Part shown: positions 54,038 through 63,171 of the stretch, piece by piece | Layout of the letters: each line of letters opens with the position of its first letter | Position numbering within the stretch: the first letter of the stretch is position 1 | Source: an uncultured Dorea sp. | GTDB lineage: Bacteria > Bacillota > Clostridia > Lachnospirales > Lachnospiraceae | Length of the DNA stretch: 64,000 nucleotides | Direction: 5' to 3' | Assembly (NCBI GenBank): GCA_948602995.1 | Contig: CAPEBR010000004.1 | Span: 1 to 64,000 of the forward strand | The notes under the pieces: model-generated | Seen by the model: the letters and a program-made list of their open reading frames with translations, nothing else | The model's database searches: none | Told to the model about the DNA's origin: nothing | Translations under genes and position numbers: made by a program

Positions 54038-55468
54038 CTAGATTAATTTCGTCTTTTTTACTAATTGAATAAATTCCATATTATTTCTTGTCCTGGAAAA
54101 CAGATTTATAATATTGTCAACCGCTTCATCTGTACGCATTCCATTAAATGCACGGCGCATCGTATCCACTGCTTCCTGCTCCTCCCTTGTAAGGAGAAGG
54201 TCTTCCCGCCTAGTACTGGACTTTGGAATATCAATAGCCGGGAACACACGCTTTTCGGAAAGCTTCCGGTCAAGTACAAGCTCCATATTACCCGTTCCTT
54301 TGAATTCCTCATATACAACATCGTCCATCTTGCTTCCTGTATCCACAAGTGCAGTGGCAAGAATCGTAAGACTGCCGCCCTGACGCATATTTCTCGCAGC
54401 GCCAAAGAAACGCTTCGGCATGTGAAGAGCCGCCGGATCAAGACCACCGGAAAGAGTTCTTCCTGACGGCGGCACTGTAAGGTTGTACGCCCTTGCAAGC
54501 CTCGTAATGCTGTCGAGCAGAATCATGACATCCTTTCCGTGTTCTACGAGGCGCTTTGCCCTCTCGATCACCATCTCAGAAACTCTCTTATGATGCTCTG
54601 GAAGCTCATCGAAGGTAGAATAGATTACCTCAACATTATCCCCCTCAATGCTTTCCCTGATATCAGTCACCTCCTCAGGACGTTCATCAATCAGCAGAAT
54701 CAGAAGATGGATCTCCGGATTATTCTGCTGTACAGACAGGGCTACCTGCTTTAACAAAGTAGTCTTACCCGCCTTCGGCTGGGAAACGATCATGCCGCGC
54801 TGTCCTTTTCCAATCGGGGACAGGAGATCCATAATCCTCATAGCGGTGCTTGTCCTTCCGCACTCCAGCTTCAGACGTTCGTTTGGAAAGATCGGGGTAA
54901 GATCTTCAAAGTTAGGTCTGCGCATTGCGGCCAGCGGATCAATCCCATTGATATGGGTCAGATACAAAAGGGCGCTGAACTTCTCCTGCTGCGTCTTTAT
55001 TCTCGTATGTCCCTCCAGAATATCTCCTGTCTTCAGATTAAATCTGCGGATCTGGGACGGCGACACATATACATCATTATCTCCAGGCAGGTAATTTTCG
55101 CTCCGGATAAATCCAAATCCATCTGACATAACCTCAAGGATTCCTTTCACGGCAATTCCACTGTCCAGCTTGTCAATGTCATGCAGTTCCTTATCGCCAG
55201 TATTGGCTGACATCTCCTTCACCGTTTCCCTTGAATCTTTCCTTAATTCCCTGGGCTCTCTCTGCTCCTTCTGTTCTTTTACTTCTTTCTGCTCTTTTAT
55301 TTCCCTCTGCTCTTTTGCTTCCTTCTGCCCCTTCTCCTTCGCGTCTTCTCTTAGCATAACCTCTATAACATCTGCCTTCTTCATTGCGGAAATACCCTTG
55401 ATTCCTCTTGCCTTTGCAAGATCCTTTAATGTTGCAAGGGGCAATGTTTCATATTTTTCTCTCATCAT
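54038..55468 (-). CDS. rho: transcription termination factor Rho
   Basis: 476 aa. A SAP-like N-terminal domain (ATLKDLAKARGIKGISAMKK) is followed by a highly charged, low-complexity Lys/Glu/Gln insert at about 43-85. Then come the RNA-binding cold-shock-like domain (about 105-180) and the RecA-type ATPase with Walker A SQPKAGKTTLL, Walker B VMILLDSITRLARA and the Q/R loops. It is a hexameric RNA helicase that ends untranslated transcripts. Start at 55468 (ATG-ATG pair behind AAAGGA); the open frame to 55561 lies upstream of this site. Confidence 0.97.
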   Translation of the reverse strand: MMREKYETLPLATLKDLAKARGIKGISAMKKADVIEVMLREDAKEKGQKEAKEQREIKEQKEVKEQKEQREPRELRKDSRETVKEMSANTGDKELHDIDKLDSGIAVKGILEVMSDGFGFIRSENYLPGDNDVYVSPSQIRRFNLKTGDILEGHTRIKTQQEKFSALLYLTHINGIDPLAAMRRPNFEDLTPIFPNERLKLECGRTSTAMRIMDLLSPIGKGQRGMIVSQPKAGKTTLLKQVALSVQQNNPEIHLLILLIDERPEEVTDIRESIEGDNVEVIYSTFDELPEHHKRVSEMVIERAKRLVEHGKDVMILLDSITRLARAYNLTVPPSGRTLSGGLDPAALHMPKRFFGAARNMRQGGSLTILATALVDTGSKMDDVVYEEFKGTGNMELVLDRKLSEKRVFPAIDIPKSSTRREDLLLTREEQEAVDTMRRAFNGMRTDEAVDNIINLFSRTRNNMEFIQLVKKTKLI

Positions 55469-55600
55469 AATAAATAATCCTTTCACATTAATAACAAATA
55501 TCTTCCATCTTCCTGGGATCGTCAGTCTGACATGACTTAAGTGATATTGATCGTATTGCACGGTTCACACCGGACCGCCTCTACGTTGTAGCTATTTTAC

Positions 55601-55743
55601 ATTACTATTCACGGGCTAACCATCCGCTCAAACGCATCCAGACCATTTAAAAGCCGCTTTCAGCGAGGGGCTGGATGCCGGAAAACACCACTTTATCGGC
55701 TCGGATGCCATGCAGTGGAGTGCACGCCCCCGTGAATAGTAAT
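55601..55743. repeat. MITE-like element, GTTACTATTCACGG family, copy 3
   Basis: ATTACTATTCACGGG at the left and CCCGTGAATAGTAAT at the right. The interior GCATCCAGACCATTTAAAAG is nearly the same as copy 2 at 9840, so the two form a subfamily. It lies upstream of rho. Confidence 0.85.
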
Positions 55744-55800
55744 CATTATACTACATCTTCTTTGTATTGGGAAGTGTTTTTTGCAATCTTTATTATTTGT

Positions 55801-55931
55801 GTTACTGTTCATTCCGCACAGTAACATTCGCAAATCCATTTAAAATTCGCTTCGCGAATGGGATTTGCTCACACCTGAATCATTTTCTTACGGACTTTGC
55901 AGTAAATGCAAAGTCCTGTGTGAACAGTAAC
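55801..55931. repeat. MITE-like element, GTTACTATTCACGG family, copy 4
   Basis: GTTACTGTTCA and TGAACAGTAAC are the terminal repeats. The interior carries ATTCGC...GCGAAT and a GGACTTTGCA...TGCAAAGTCC hairpin. Its interior matches copy 5 at 62488. Confidence 0.8.
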
Positions 55932-55965
55932 TTATTTGTTACTATTCGGGACGATAACTAATAAC

Positions 55966-55994
55966 TTTACTTTTACACTTCATTTTGGTAAAAT
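55966..55994 (+). promoter_or_regulatory. promoter of the NCS2 permease gene
   Basis: TTTACT, a 17-nt spacer and TAAAAT, about 50 nt before the ATG. No purine riboswitch fold is evident in the short leader. Confidence 0.55.
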
Positions 55995-56043
55995 AAAATA
56001 GTTATCAAATCTAACCGATTATGAGAGAAAAGGGAGGAAAAAC

Positions 56044-57426
56044 ATGTTAGAAAAATTTTTCAAACTAAAAGAAAACAACACAGATGTTAAGACTGAGGTG
56101 CTTGCCGGTATTACAACGTTTATGACCATGGCATATATTCTTGCCGTTAATCCAGGCATCCTCGCAGAAGCCGGAATGGATCAGGGCGCCGTATTTACTG
56201 CGACAGCGCTTGCCTCGCTTCTCGGCACACTTCTAATGGCACTTTTGGCAAACTATCCATTTGCACTCGCACCGGGCATGGGATTGAATGCGTATTTCAC
56301 ATATACCGTAGTCATGAACATGGGCTACAAGTGGGAAGTGGCACTCACCGCTGTATTTATAGAAGGTATTATATTCATCATTCTTTCTCTTACAAATGTC
56401 CGGGAAGCGATCTTTAATGCAATTCCGCTGAATCTGAAAGCCGCAGTCAGCGTGGGAATCGGTCTTTTCATTGCATTTATCGGACTTCAGAATGCAAATA
56501 TTGTTGTCGGCGGCTCAACTCTGGTAGAATTGTTTTCTATAGATAAATACAATCTCGTAAATGGAGTAGAGGCAGGCTTTCACGATGCAGGCGTCACCGT
56601 ACTCCTCGCTGTAATCGGTGTGATTATCACAGGAATCCTTGTAATCAGAAATATTAAGGGCAATATTCTGTGGGGAATTATGATCACCTGGCTCCTTGGA
56701 ATTATCTGCCAGCTTGCAGGGATCTATGTACCAAATCCCGAGCTGGGCTTTTACGGACTGCTTCCTGACTTCAGCAACGGTCTGTCTGTACCCAGTATCA
56801 TGCCTGTTTTCGGGAAACTCCAGTTTGACGGAATCTTCTCACTGAATTTTGTAACCGTCATTTTTGCATTTCTGTTCGTAGATATGTTTGATACAATCGG
56901 CACACTGATCGGTGTAGCTTCAAAAGCGGACATGCTGGATAAAGACGGCAGGCTCCCACGCATCAAGGGCGCTCTTATGGCTGACGCGGTTGCGACCACT
57001 GTCGGCGCTGCAATCGGAACGACCACCACAACCACCTTTGTAGAGAGTGCCTCCGGCGTAACAGAAGGCGGACGAACAGGCCTTACCTCCGTAACAACGG
57101 CAGTCCTCTTCGGACTCTCCCTGTTCCTGTCACCCATCTTCCTGGCAATCCCTTCATTTGCCACAGCACCGGCACTCATTATTGTCGGATTCTACATGCT
57201 GACAAATGTGGCAAATATTGATTTTAAGGATATCTCAGAGGCGCTCCCCTGCTATATCTGTATCGCGGCAATGCCGTTCTTCTACAGCATCTCTGAAGGA
57301 ATTTCCATGGGTGTGATCTCTTATGTAGCACTAAACATACTGACCGGAAAAGCAAAGGAAAAGAAAATCAGCTGGCTGATGTATGTACTGGCCATTCTAT
57401 TTATCGTAAAATATATACTTCTGTAA
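56044..57426 (+). CDS. NCS2 family (AzgA-like) purine permease
   Basis: 460 aa with about 12-14 membrane helices. AzgA-type motifs: GITTFMTMAYILAVNP near 23, NYPFALAPGMGLNAYF near 70, FLFVDMFDTIGTLIGV near 280 and TTTTTFVESASGVTEGGRTG near 325. Probably an adenine, guanine or hypoxanthine importer (proton symporter) in the cytoplasmic membrane. GGGAGG precedes the ATG. Monocistronic, closed by the palindrome at 57430. Confidence 0.93.
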   Translation: MLEKFFKLKENNTDVKTEVLAGITTFMTMAYILAVNPGILAEAGMDQGAVFTATALASLLGTLLMALLANYPFALAPGMGLNAYFTYTVVMNMGYKWEVALTAVFIEGIIFIILSLTNVREAIFNAIPLNLKAAVSVGIGLFIAFIGLQNANIVVGGSTLVELFSIDKYNLVNGVEAGFHDAGVTVLLAVIGVIITGILVIRNIKGNILWGIMITWLLGIICQLAGIYVPNPELGFYGLLPDFSNGLSVPSIMPVFGKLQFDGIFSLNFVTVIFAFLFVDMFDTIGTLIGVASKADMLDKDGRLPRIKGALMADAVATTVGAAIGTTTTTTFVESASGVTEGGRTGLTSVTTAVLFGLSLFLSPIFLAIPSFATAPALIIVGFYMLTNVANIDFKDISEALPCYICIAAMPFFYSISEGISMGVISYVALNILTGKAKEKKISWLMYVLAILFIVKYILL

Positions 57427-57429
57427 ACA

Positions 57430-57469
57430 GTCGGGGACGGGGCATTTTTAAAAATGCCCCGTCCCCGAC
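57430..57469. repeat. perfect GGGGACGGGG palindrome, likely terminator
   Basis: A 40-nt sequence equal to its reverse complement, with 20-nt arms beginning GTCGGGGACGGGGCATTTTT. Three nucleotides past the permease stop. The same element occurs at 32028. Confidence 0.85.
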
Positions 57470-57544
57470 TGGCCGCTTTTACTTCTTATACCTATCTTCT
57501 GTAAGTCCCAAATCACCACATCCTTACAAAATCTAGCTTACAGT

Positions 57545-59952
57545 TTATTTTTTTATCTTCATTGTTTTTTTCTTAAAACCTGTTTTAGCTTTAAAAAGCG
57601 ATTTATATTTTTTCAATTTTTTAGACGGACACTTAATAACCGCTTTTTTATGAATATTCTTGATTGCATTTTTTCCAACACTTGTTAGTTTAGTAGACTT
57701 AATGGTAATATTCTTTAAATTTTTACACCCGGAAAAAGCTTCCTTCCCTATGGCAGCAAGATTGCTGCCTATAGTAACACGGCTTATCTTTTTGTTGTTT
57801 TTAAATGCTTTTGCTCTTACACCTGTTACCTTATAAGTAATTCCATTAATCGTGACAGAAGAAGGAATGGTTAGTGTCTTGACATTTCCGCCTGCTTTGT
57901 AAAATTCAACAGTACCATTTTTAGCGCCAGATTTTGTCACGCGATAAGAATAATTGCCTAATTTTAGGACAGTTCCTTTCTTTGGTGCAGGAGCAGGACC
58001 CATTGCCGGAATTTCTTCTGTTTTTGATTCACCACACTGACTACATGTCCGTATCCTGGTTCCTTTTTCCGAACTTGTTGCTTCTTTTATAATGACTCCA
58101 TTATCCCAGACATGTTTGCCTGTAGCAGGAACTATTTCTCCCTTCTCCACTATTGTACCACAGTCTTTACAATAAGTGTCTCCACTGTAGCCTGCTTCCT
58201 TACAGGTGGCATCTTCTTTATTTTTAATTTCTGTATTCCTGTGACCAGTGGCCTGGATAGTCTCCGTCTTCTTCTCTCCACATAGAACACAAGTAAATTC
58301 TTTTTCACCATCCAATAAACAGGTGACTGGCGTGATCACGGAGCCATTATCCCAACTATGCACATTGCTGACAGGGATCGCTTTTCCTGTTTCTAATTTT
58401 GCATTACAATCTTTACAATAAGTATCTCCGCTGTAGCCTGCTTCTTTGCAAGTGGCTTCCTTCCGATTCCTGATTTCTGTGCTTTTATGTTCATTTGTTT
58501 TCGGGATCGTCTCTGTCTTTGAAGCACTACACTGCATACATGTAAATGTCTTAACCCCTTCTTGGAAACAGGTGGCTTCTTTGGTGACAGTCCCATCATC
58601 CCATTCATGATTTGTACAAGGAGGAACTTCCGGCAAAGGAGTTGTATGAATATACTTACTTTGAGATTCCTGCAAAACAGGTACTGTCTGAAGCGCATAC
58701 TTCAACACACCGTCCTCCAGTTTAAAGCCATAAATATTCATACCGACAGACAGACCGGAAGGTTCATAAATGGCGGTTACCTTATCAGTTGCAAACGACA
58801 TACTGTAAATCTTTTTAGCATCATTAAAATACAACTTATTCCGATATAGCCAAAGGTAAGAATATGCGTTCTCGTAATAACTACTGCTAGAGGGTTTCCA
58901 AAATTCTTCAAAGAAATAACACTCCTCTGGCAATCCATTCAAAATATTTGTTGTCTTCTTTATTTTTCTGGCAGCATTATCAACAAAATACCAGTTCCCG
59001 TTATAATAAACGACACCGCTGTCAGTACTTACCCAAAGTCCTTTTTCATATGAAGTATCATCTGCCACTGTTGAAGTTCCCCAACCAATATGAGGTTTTT
59101 CTTTCCTTTGAATTGTTTGATCACTAAGCAGAAAATAAGTATGGTCTACTCTTCCAATGCAATCCCATGTAGGATCATCCCAGGTGACATCTACATGATA
59201 ATAATGATTCCCAATCTGTATCATATTCCAGGCATGATTCATAGAATCGCTGGAAACAATACCACATGTAATTCCAAGCTTTGTCTGCATAATGTACAAA
59301 TACGCCTTGGCATATCCATCACACACAGCAAATTTATCTACTAATGCACCCCGGGCAGTATGGGATTTTGACGGTATCTGGTCTTTAAGATAGTTTTCGT
59401 AATCATATTCACAATACTTAATCAGCCAGTCATGAACAACCAGGCCTTCTCATAATCCTCCATATCATCTGAAATGCAAGAAATTGCTTCATTAACTGCC
59501 GCATCCATTTTCCCTTGAATTTCATGTATCTGTTGTTCATCTTCCATGCTGTATACTGGTGTTATAGACACAATACCTTTATCATTGTAAGAATACGAAT
59601 ATTTAGTCTCTACATAGAAAAACTCTGGATGATCATTCAGTATCTGAAAATAAGCCGTTTTGAGTTCTTTTTCTGATAATCCGTACTCTGAAATATCAAT
59701 CTTTTTTTCAAGTTTCTGTAATGCCGTCACGACTTTGTTTTCAAAACTATCCATTGAAGCCATGCGTGTTTTTGCTCTTCTGGATATTGGTTTATAATAT
59801 TCTGGATTATATCTTTCATCTTCTGAAAGCTCTGTCACCCCTATATCAGAATCAGCCTGAACATGAACTGATATTCCAACGGTACATAAAAAAGCAAAAC
59901 ATAACATAATAAATATTTTTTTGCGTATCTCCTGCATAGCTTTTTTCTTCAT
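57545..59952 (-). pseudogene. transglutaminase-like/LRR surface protein, frameshifted
   Basis: Two adjacent open frames belong together. The first (from ATG 59952) has a signal peptide and the start of a transglutaminase-like region, and ends at 59422 in EDYEKAWLFMTG. One missing base near 59440 would give EDYEKALVVHDWLIKYCEY and continue into the second frame. That frame carries the Cys (VCDGYAKAY), His (NHAWN) and Asp (HVDVTWDDP) of the triad. Then come four CxxC modules of about 45 residues, and an LRR_5-like end with a basic tail. A sequencing error or phase variation cannot be excluded. It would be a secreted surface enzyme or adhesin of about 800 aa. Confidence 0.8.
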
Positions 59953-60076
59953 TTCTACACTTTCCCTTTCTTTTTTATAATCATATCCTGTAATATTCCA
60001 CAAGAATATCTGTCCACAGAACTCAATTTTACGGCTCACGGACACCTCTCTGCTTCATACTTCAATCATACATATC

Positions 60077-60931
60077 TCAATCATCCGAATAATCTCTATA
60101 GACCATGCCGCTGCCATCTTCCACAACAATCCTAAATGACTTTTTCAGCTTCTTATATTTTTTTGACTGAACTGTTATTTTAGCGGTTCCTTCCCTTACT
60201 GATGTCACAACCCCCTGTTTATTAACCTTCAGCACCCTGGGACTGGAGCTTTTGAATGTAAAGAAACTGTTCGGAAGGAGACCCCTGGGTTCATCATTCG
60301 GATAACTCACTGCTATTCTCAGTGTCCTTTTCTCCCCAGAACTCATGGACTGACTGCCAGCAAGGCTAATCCGGGACGGCCTGAGAAATCTGTCTGCTAT
60401 ACTGACTTTAAAGGTTTTTGTCTTTGTCCCTGACAGCTTTACTGTTTTGGCACGTTCTTTTCCAAAAACATTTACCCAGTATCTGCTCCCCTGGTATTCC
60501 AGGCAGCAGATGCCGATGGACTTCATATCCGTATGTACCATGTTCCGGTAATGTCCCGGAGAGTTTTTCCACGCCTCACAGACATCCTCTGCATGTCCAA
60601 AGCCCATGGCAATATTTTCTGCTGCTACCTTTTTCGTTATGGAAACAGGCGTCTTCCCATTCGGACGCTCATGGGAATAGCGGACAGTAAGCTCTGCCGC
60701 CCGAAGCTCCGCTGCCTTCTGGAGCGTTTTATCAATCTTTAATGCCGGTAAGCCTTTCTTTTTTCTCAGTGCATTCAGTTCCTTCAGGCATTTATTGTTC
60801 TCCTTGTTATTTACCCTGGCTGTAACGGATGCCAAACGGCCTGCCGCACACACAGGGGCGGAAATTCCAGACGCAAAAGCAAGAATCATAATAAAGCCCA
60901 CAACATATCGTTTTATACTCATCTTCATCAT
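60077..60931 (-). CDS. secreted CAP-domain protein with Ig-like domain
   Basis: 284 aa. Signal peptide at about 1-29 (ending APVCAAG). A CAP/SCP domain spans about 45-160: SHERPNGKTP, ENIAMGFGHAEDVCEAW, SPGHYRNMV and YWVNVFG, the four CAP signatures of YkwD-type proteins. A Big_2-like Ig domain follows (about 185-270). Extracellular; clostridial CAP proteins are linked to spores, biofilms or the wall, with unproven activity. It follows the next gene by 3 nt, so they are one operon. Confidence 0.9.
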   Translation of the reverse strand: MMKMSIKRYVVGFIMILAFASGISAPVCAAGRLASVTARVNNKENNKCLKELNALRKKKGLPALKIDKTLQKAAELRAAELTVRYSHERPNGKTPVSITKKVAAENIAMGFGHAEDVCEAWKNSPGHYRNMVHTDMKSIGICCLEYQGSRYWVNVFGKERAKTVKLSGTKTKTFKVSIADRFLRPSRISLAGSQSMSSGEKRTLRIAVSYPNDEPRGLLPNSFFTFKSSSPRVLKVNKQGVVTSVREGTAKITVQSKKYKKLKKSFRIVVEDGSGMVYRDYSDD

Positions 60932-60934
60932 TTT

Positions 60935-61648
60935 TTACCCCGCCTGTGAATTTCTGGAATCATAATACTTTCTATAGGTCATTGTCTGCTCTTCCCCGGT
61001 TTTCTTATTTTTGAACTTTACACGAATACCATCATAAGGCAATGATGTAGTAATCTTGGTGGAATATGAGGTCTTATTCTTAACTGCTTTCGTTTTTCCT
61101 TTACCCTTTTTTGTATTCGTCACTTCTGTAATTACCCAGCCTTTTTTAGTCTTAACTTTTACCTTTTTATTCTTCAAGGTCTTCTTTGTGACAAAAACAT
61201 TTTTCTTCTTTAAGACTGACAGGGCGCTTTTCCCGTTTACTTTAAAAACGGATGCCGGACATGTATATTTTACCGTAAATTTGTGGGAAAGCTTTACACC
61301 ATTTACTTCGCAAGAAATAGTCGTGCTTCCTGTCCGGACCCCATATGTAATTTCCAGTCCATTTGCATCTGCCTTTACCTTTGCCACTTTTTTATTGGAG
61401 GACTTTGCCTTTGTTACCTCTGCCCCCTCCATCACTGCATCAATGTATATACTGGTCCACCCAGTATAATTGTCGTCATCAACCGGTTCGACAATCCAGC
61501 GGTTATCATAATATTTACTGAATCTCTCATCAAGCTCTGCGTGGACGGTTCCCGCCTCAGGCGGACTGATAAACGCCAGGGCGCATATGAAGAACAACCC
61601 CAGGATACATCTCACTGCCTGTCTTTGTGTGTAAATTCTCTTCTTCAT
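60935..61648 (-). CDS. secreted protein with Ig-like domain, hypothetical
   Basis: 237 aa. Signal peptide at about 1-37 (ending TVHAE). One Ig-like domain (about 60-128: AKSSNKKVAKVKADANGLEI, GSTTISCEV). The second half is very Lys-rich. No enzyme motif. Co-transcribed with the CAP-domain gene 3 nt downstream, so probably an accessory surface protein. GAAGGGA precedes the ATG. Confidence 0.75.
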   Translation of the reverse strand: MKKRIYTQRQAVRCILGLFFICALAFISPPEAGTVHAELDERFSKYYDNRWIVEPVDDDNYTGWTSIYIDAVMEGAEVTKAKSSNKKVAKVKADANGLEITYGVRTGSTTISCEVNGVKLSHKFTVKYTCPASVFKVNGKSALSVLKKKNVFVTKKTLKNKKVKVKTKKGWVITEVTNTKKGKGKTKAVKNKTSYSTKITTSLPYDGIRVKFKNKKTGEEQTMTYRKYYDSRNSQAG

Positions 61649-61745
61649 TATAAATCCCTTCGTAACTGTTCAGGATCTCTTCCCAGTTACATTCCTCCTT
61701 CATTTTATTTTTGTAACTGCACAGCAAATATCCCCGCTTCGCCAA

Positions 61746-61776
61746 AGCGTGTTTGAAAATTACTTTCTGCCAATGT
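61746..61776. repeat. fragment of CTAG-ended palindromic element
   Basis: GCGTGTTTGAAAATT followed by ACTTTCTGCCAATGT matches the right arm of element C (32269) read on the other strand, with few differences. No opposite arm is nearby, so it is a solo remnant. Confidence 0.65.
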
Positions 61777-61786
61777 TTTTCATTAT

Positions 61787-62359
61787 CTAATCATAAATAT
61801 CTGACCTCAGAAGTGAATAGATTTCCAAATCAACAATCCCCCTTCCTTTCCAGAAGCTCACCTGTCTGAGAAGTCCTTCTTTCTGGAAGCCGCTTTTCTG
61901 AAGAACTCTTTTTGACCGTACATTTTCCGGAAGTAAAGTAGCCTGAATCCGGTTCACACCGATCTCTCCAAACAGATAATCTGTCATTGCATGAACCACT
62001 TTCACGGCTATGCCTTGTCCCCAGAATTCTTCTCCAAGGCGGTATCCGATCTCTACCGAATTGACATCCTCGTCATATTCAAACATCTCTGCTGTACCAA
62101 TTACCCGTTCCGGATTTTCCGGAAGACAGACTCCGGCAATAATCCACCGTCTCTCTGCAAAATCGTATTCCCCCAACTTCCATATGGCTACTTTTAGCAA
62201 TTCCCGATCCTCAGCATAGAGAAACTCAGGTATATACTTGAATACATCTTTGTTGCTACAGACTGCAAATAGTGAATCTGTATCTGATTTTTTCATCTTA
62301 CGGATAATAATATCCTCTGTTTCAATATATGGAAATTGTTCATAAAGATCCCGGCTCAC
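61787..62359 (-). CDS. GNAT-family acetyltransferase (RimJ/RimL type)
   Basis: 190 aa. The acetyl-CoA-binding region includes EIGYRLGEEFWGQGIAVKVV and NRIQATLLPENVRSKRVLQK, then SGFQKEGLLR, the usual RimJ/RimL motifs. It probably acetylates the N-terminus of a protein or a small amine. I chose the GTG at 62359 with GGGGAG 8 nt upstream; the frame is open to 62368. Confidence 0.88.
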   Translation of the reverse strand: MSRDLYEQFPYIETEDIIIRKMKKSDTDSLFAVCSNKDVFKYIPEFLYAEDRELLKVAIWKLGEYDFAERRWIIAGVCLPENPERVIGTAEMFEYDEDVNSVEIGYRLGEEFWGQGIAVKVVHAMTDYLFGEIGVNRIQATLLPENVRSKRVLQKSGFQKEGLLRQVSFWKGRGIVDLEIYSLLRSDIYD

Positions 62360-62487
62360 ATTAATCACTCCCCAAGATAATGACTACAATTATTATACCA
62401 TCCCATATCCTGGACTGTCAAAATATTTGTTACGATCTCACGGCCAGGAAACGCTCCTGGTACTGCGTTGCATAATTAACAGTGAAA

Positions 62488-62602
62488 CTACTGTTCACTC
62501 CGTGACCAGTAACATTCGCAGATCCATCTGAAATTCGCTCCGCGAATGGGATTTGCTCACTCCTGAATCACTTACGCGCATTCCCTACCCGTGAATAGTA
62601 AC
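62488..62602. repeat. MITE-like element, GTTACTATTCACGG family, copy 5
   Basis: Left end CTACTGTTCACTCCGTG, right end CCCGTGAATAGTAAC. Interior matches copy 4 (ATTCGC...GCGAAT followed by GGGATTTGCTCAC). A little shorter than the others. Confidence 0.75.
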
Positions 62603-62615
62603 CTCCTTACGTCAT

Positions 62616-62855
62616 CTATCCCTCTTCATGAATCTCTACAAGTATAATATCAGGGCCTATCTTTTTTATACATTTGTAGGGGATGATATACTCTGAGCCG
62701 TCACTGAAAAAGCCGCAGAATTTCCCTGCCTTTGGTATTATTATCGCCTCAATGCAGCCATTGCATTCATTGATAATCAGATCTGCCACATATCCCAGCT
62801 TCTTGCAGTCACACGCATTAATGACTTCCTTATTCTGTAATTCACATAAACGCAT
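62616..62855 (-). CDS. YlmC/YmxH family PRC-barrel protein
   Basis: 79 aa. MRLCELQNKEVINACDCKKL and GYVADLIIN give the PRC-barrel-like signature of YlmC/YmxH proteins, conserved in spore-forming Firmicutes. It is presumed to have a role in sporulation, but mechanism is unknown. AAGGAG precedes the ATG. Monocistronic between a repeat element and a terminator. Confidence 0.9.
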   Translation of the reverse strand: MRLCELQNKEVINACDCKKLGYVADLIINECNGCIEAIIIPKAGKFCGFFSDGSEYIIPYKCIKKIGPDIILVEIHEEG

Positions 62856-62872
62856 AGAACTCCTTTAATAAA

Positions 62873-62913
62873 AAATCCGCATATACTAATCACTTTTTAG
62901 TATATGCGGATTT
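62873..62913 (-). terminator. strong intrinsic terminator after the ferredoxin gene
   Basis: AAATCCGCATATACTAA and its complement form a perfect 17-bp stem with a 7-nt loop, followed on the minus strand by a T-run. 13 nt past the ferredoxin stop. Confidence 0.9.
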
Positions 62914-62925
62914 CCGTTATTTGTT

Positions 62926-63111
62926 CTATTCTGATATATCAATTACTGAAACAGGGCAGTCATCCCTGGCTTCCATCGCCGTGCTCTCACACTCTGGCGC
63001 AACTTCCTTATATGCTTCTGCCACACCGTCATCATTAAACCGGAACACCTCCGGGCAAGCTGCAACACATGCACCGCAGGATATACATCCATCATTTACC
63101 TTTGCAGTCAT
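62926..63111 (-). CDS. single-cluster [4Fe-4S] ferredoxin
   Basis: 61 aa. Cys9, 12 and 15 (CISCGAC) with Cys52 before Pro (DDCPV) make one [4Fe-4S] site. Cys19 and Cys41 are placed like the disulfide pair of Desulfovibrio gigas-type ferredoxins. Very acidic. A soluble electron carrier. GGAGG lies before the ATG. Confidence 0.93.
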   Translation of the reverse strand: MTAKVNDGCISCGACVAACPEVFRFNDDGVAEAYKEVAPECESTAMEARDDCPVSVIDISE

Positions 63112-63171
63112 AGGAACTCCTCCTTCATTTCTTTTTATGAAGTGTTCCCTTTTTTCCGCTCTTCATACAAG

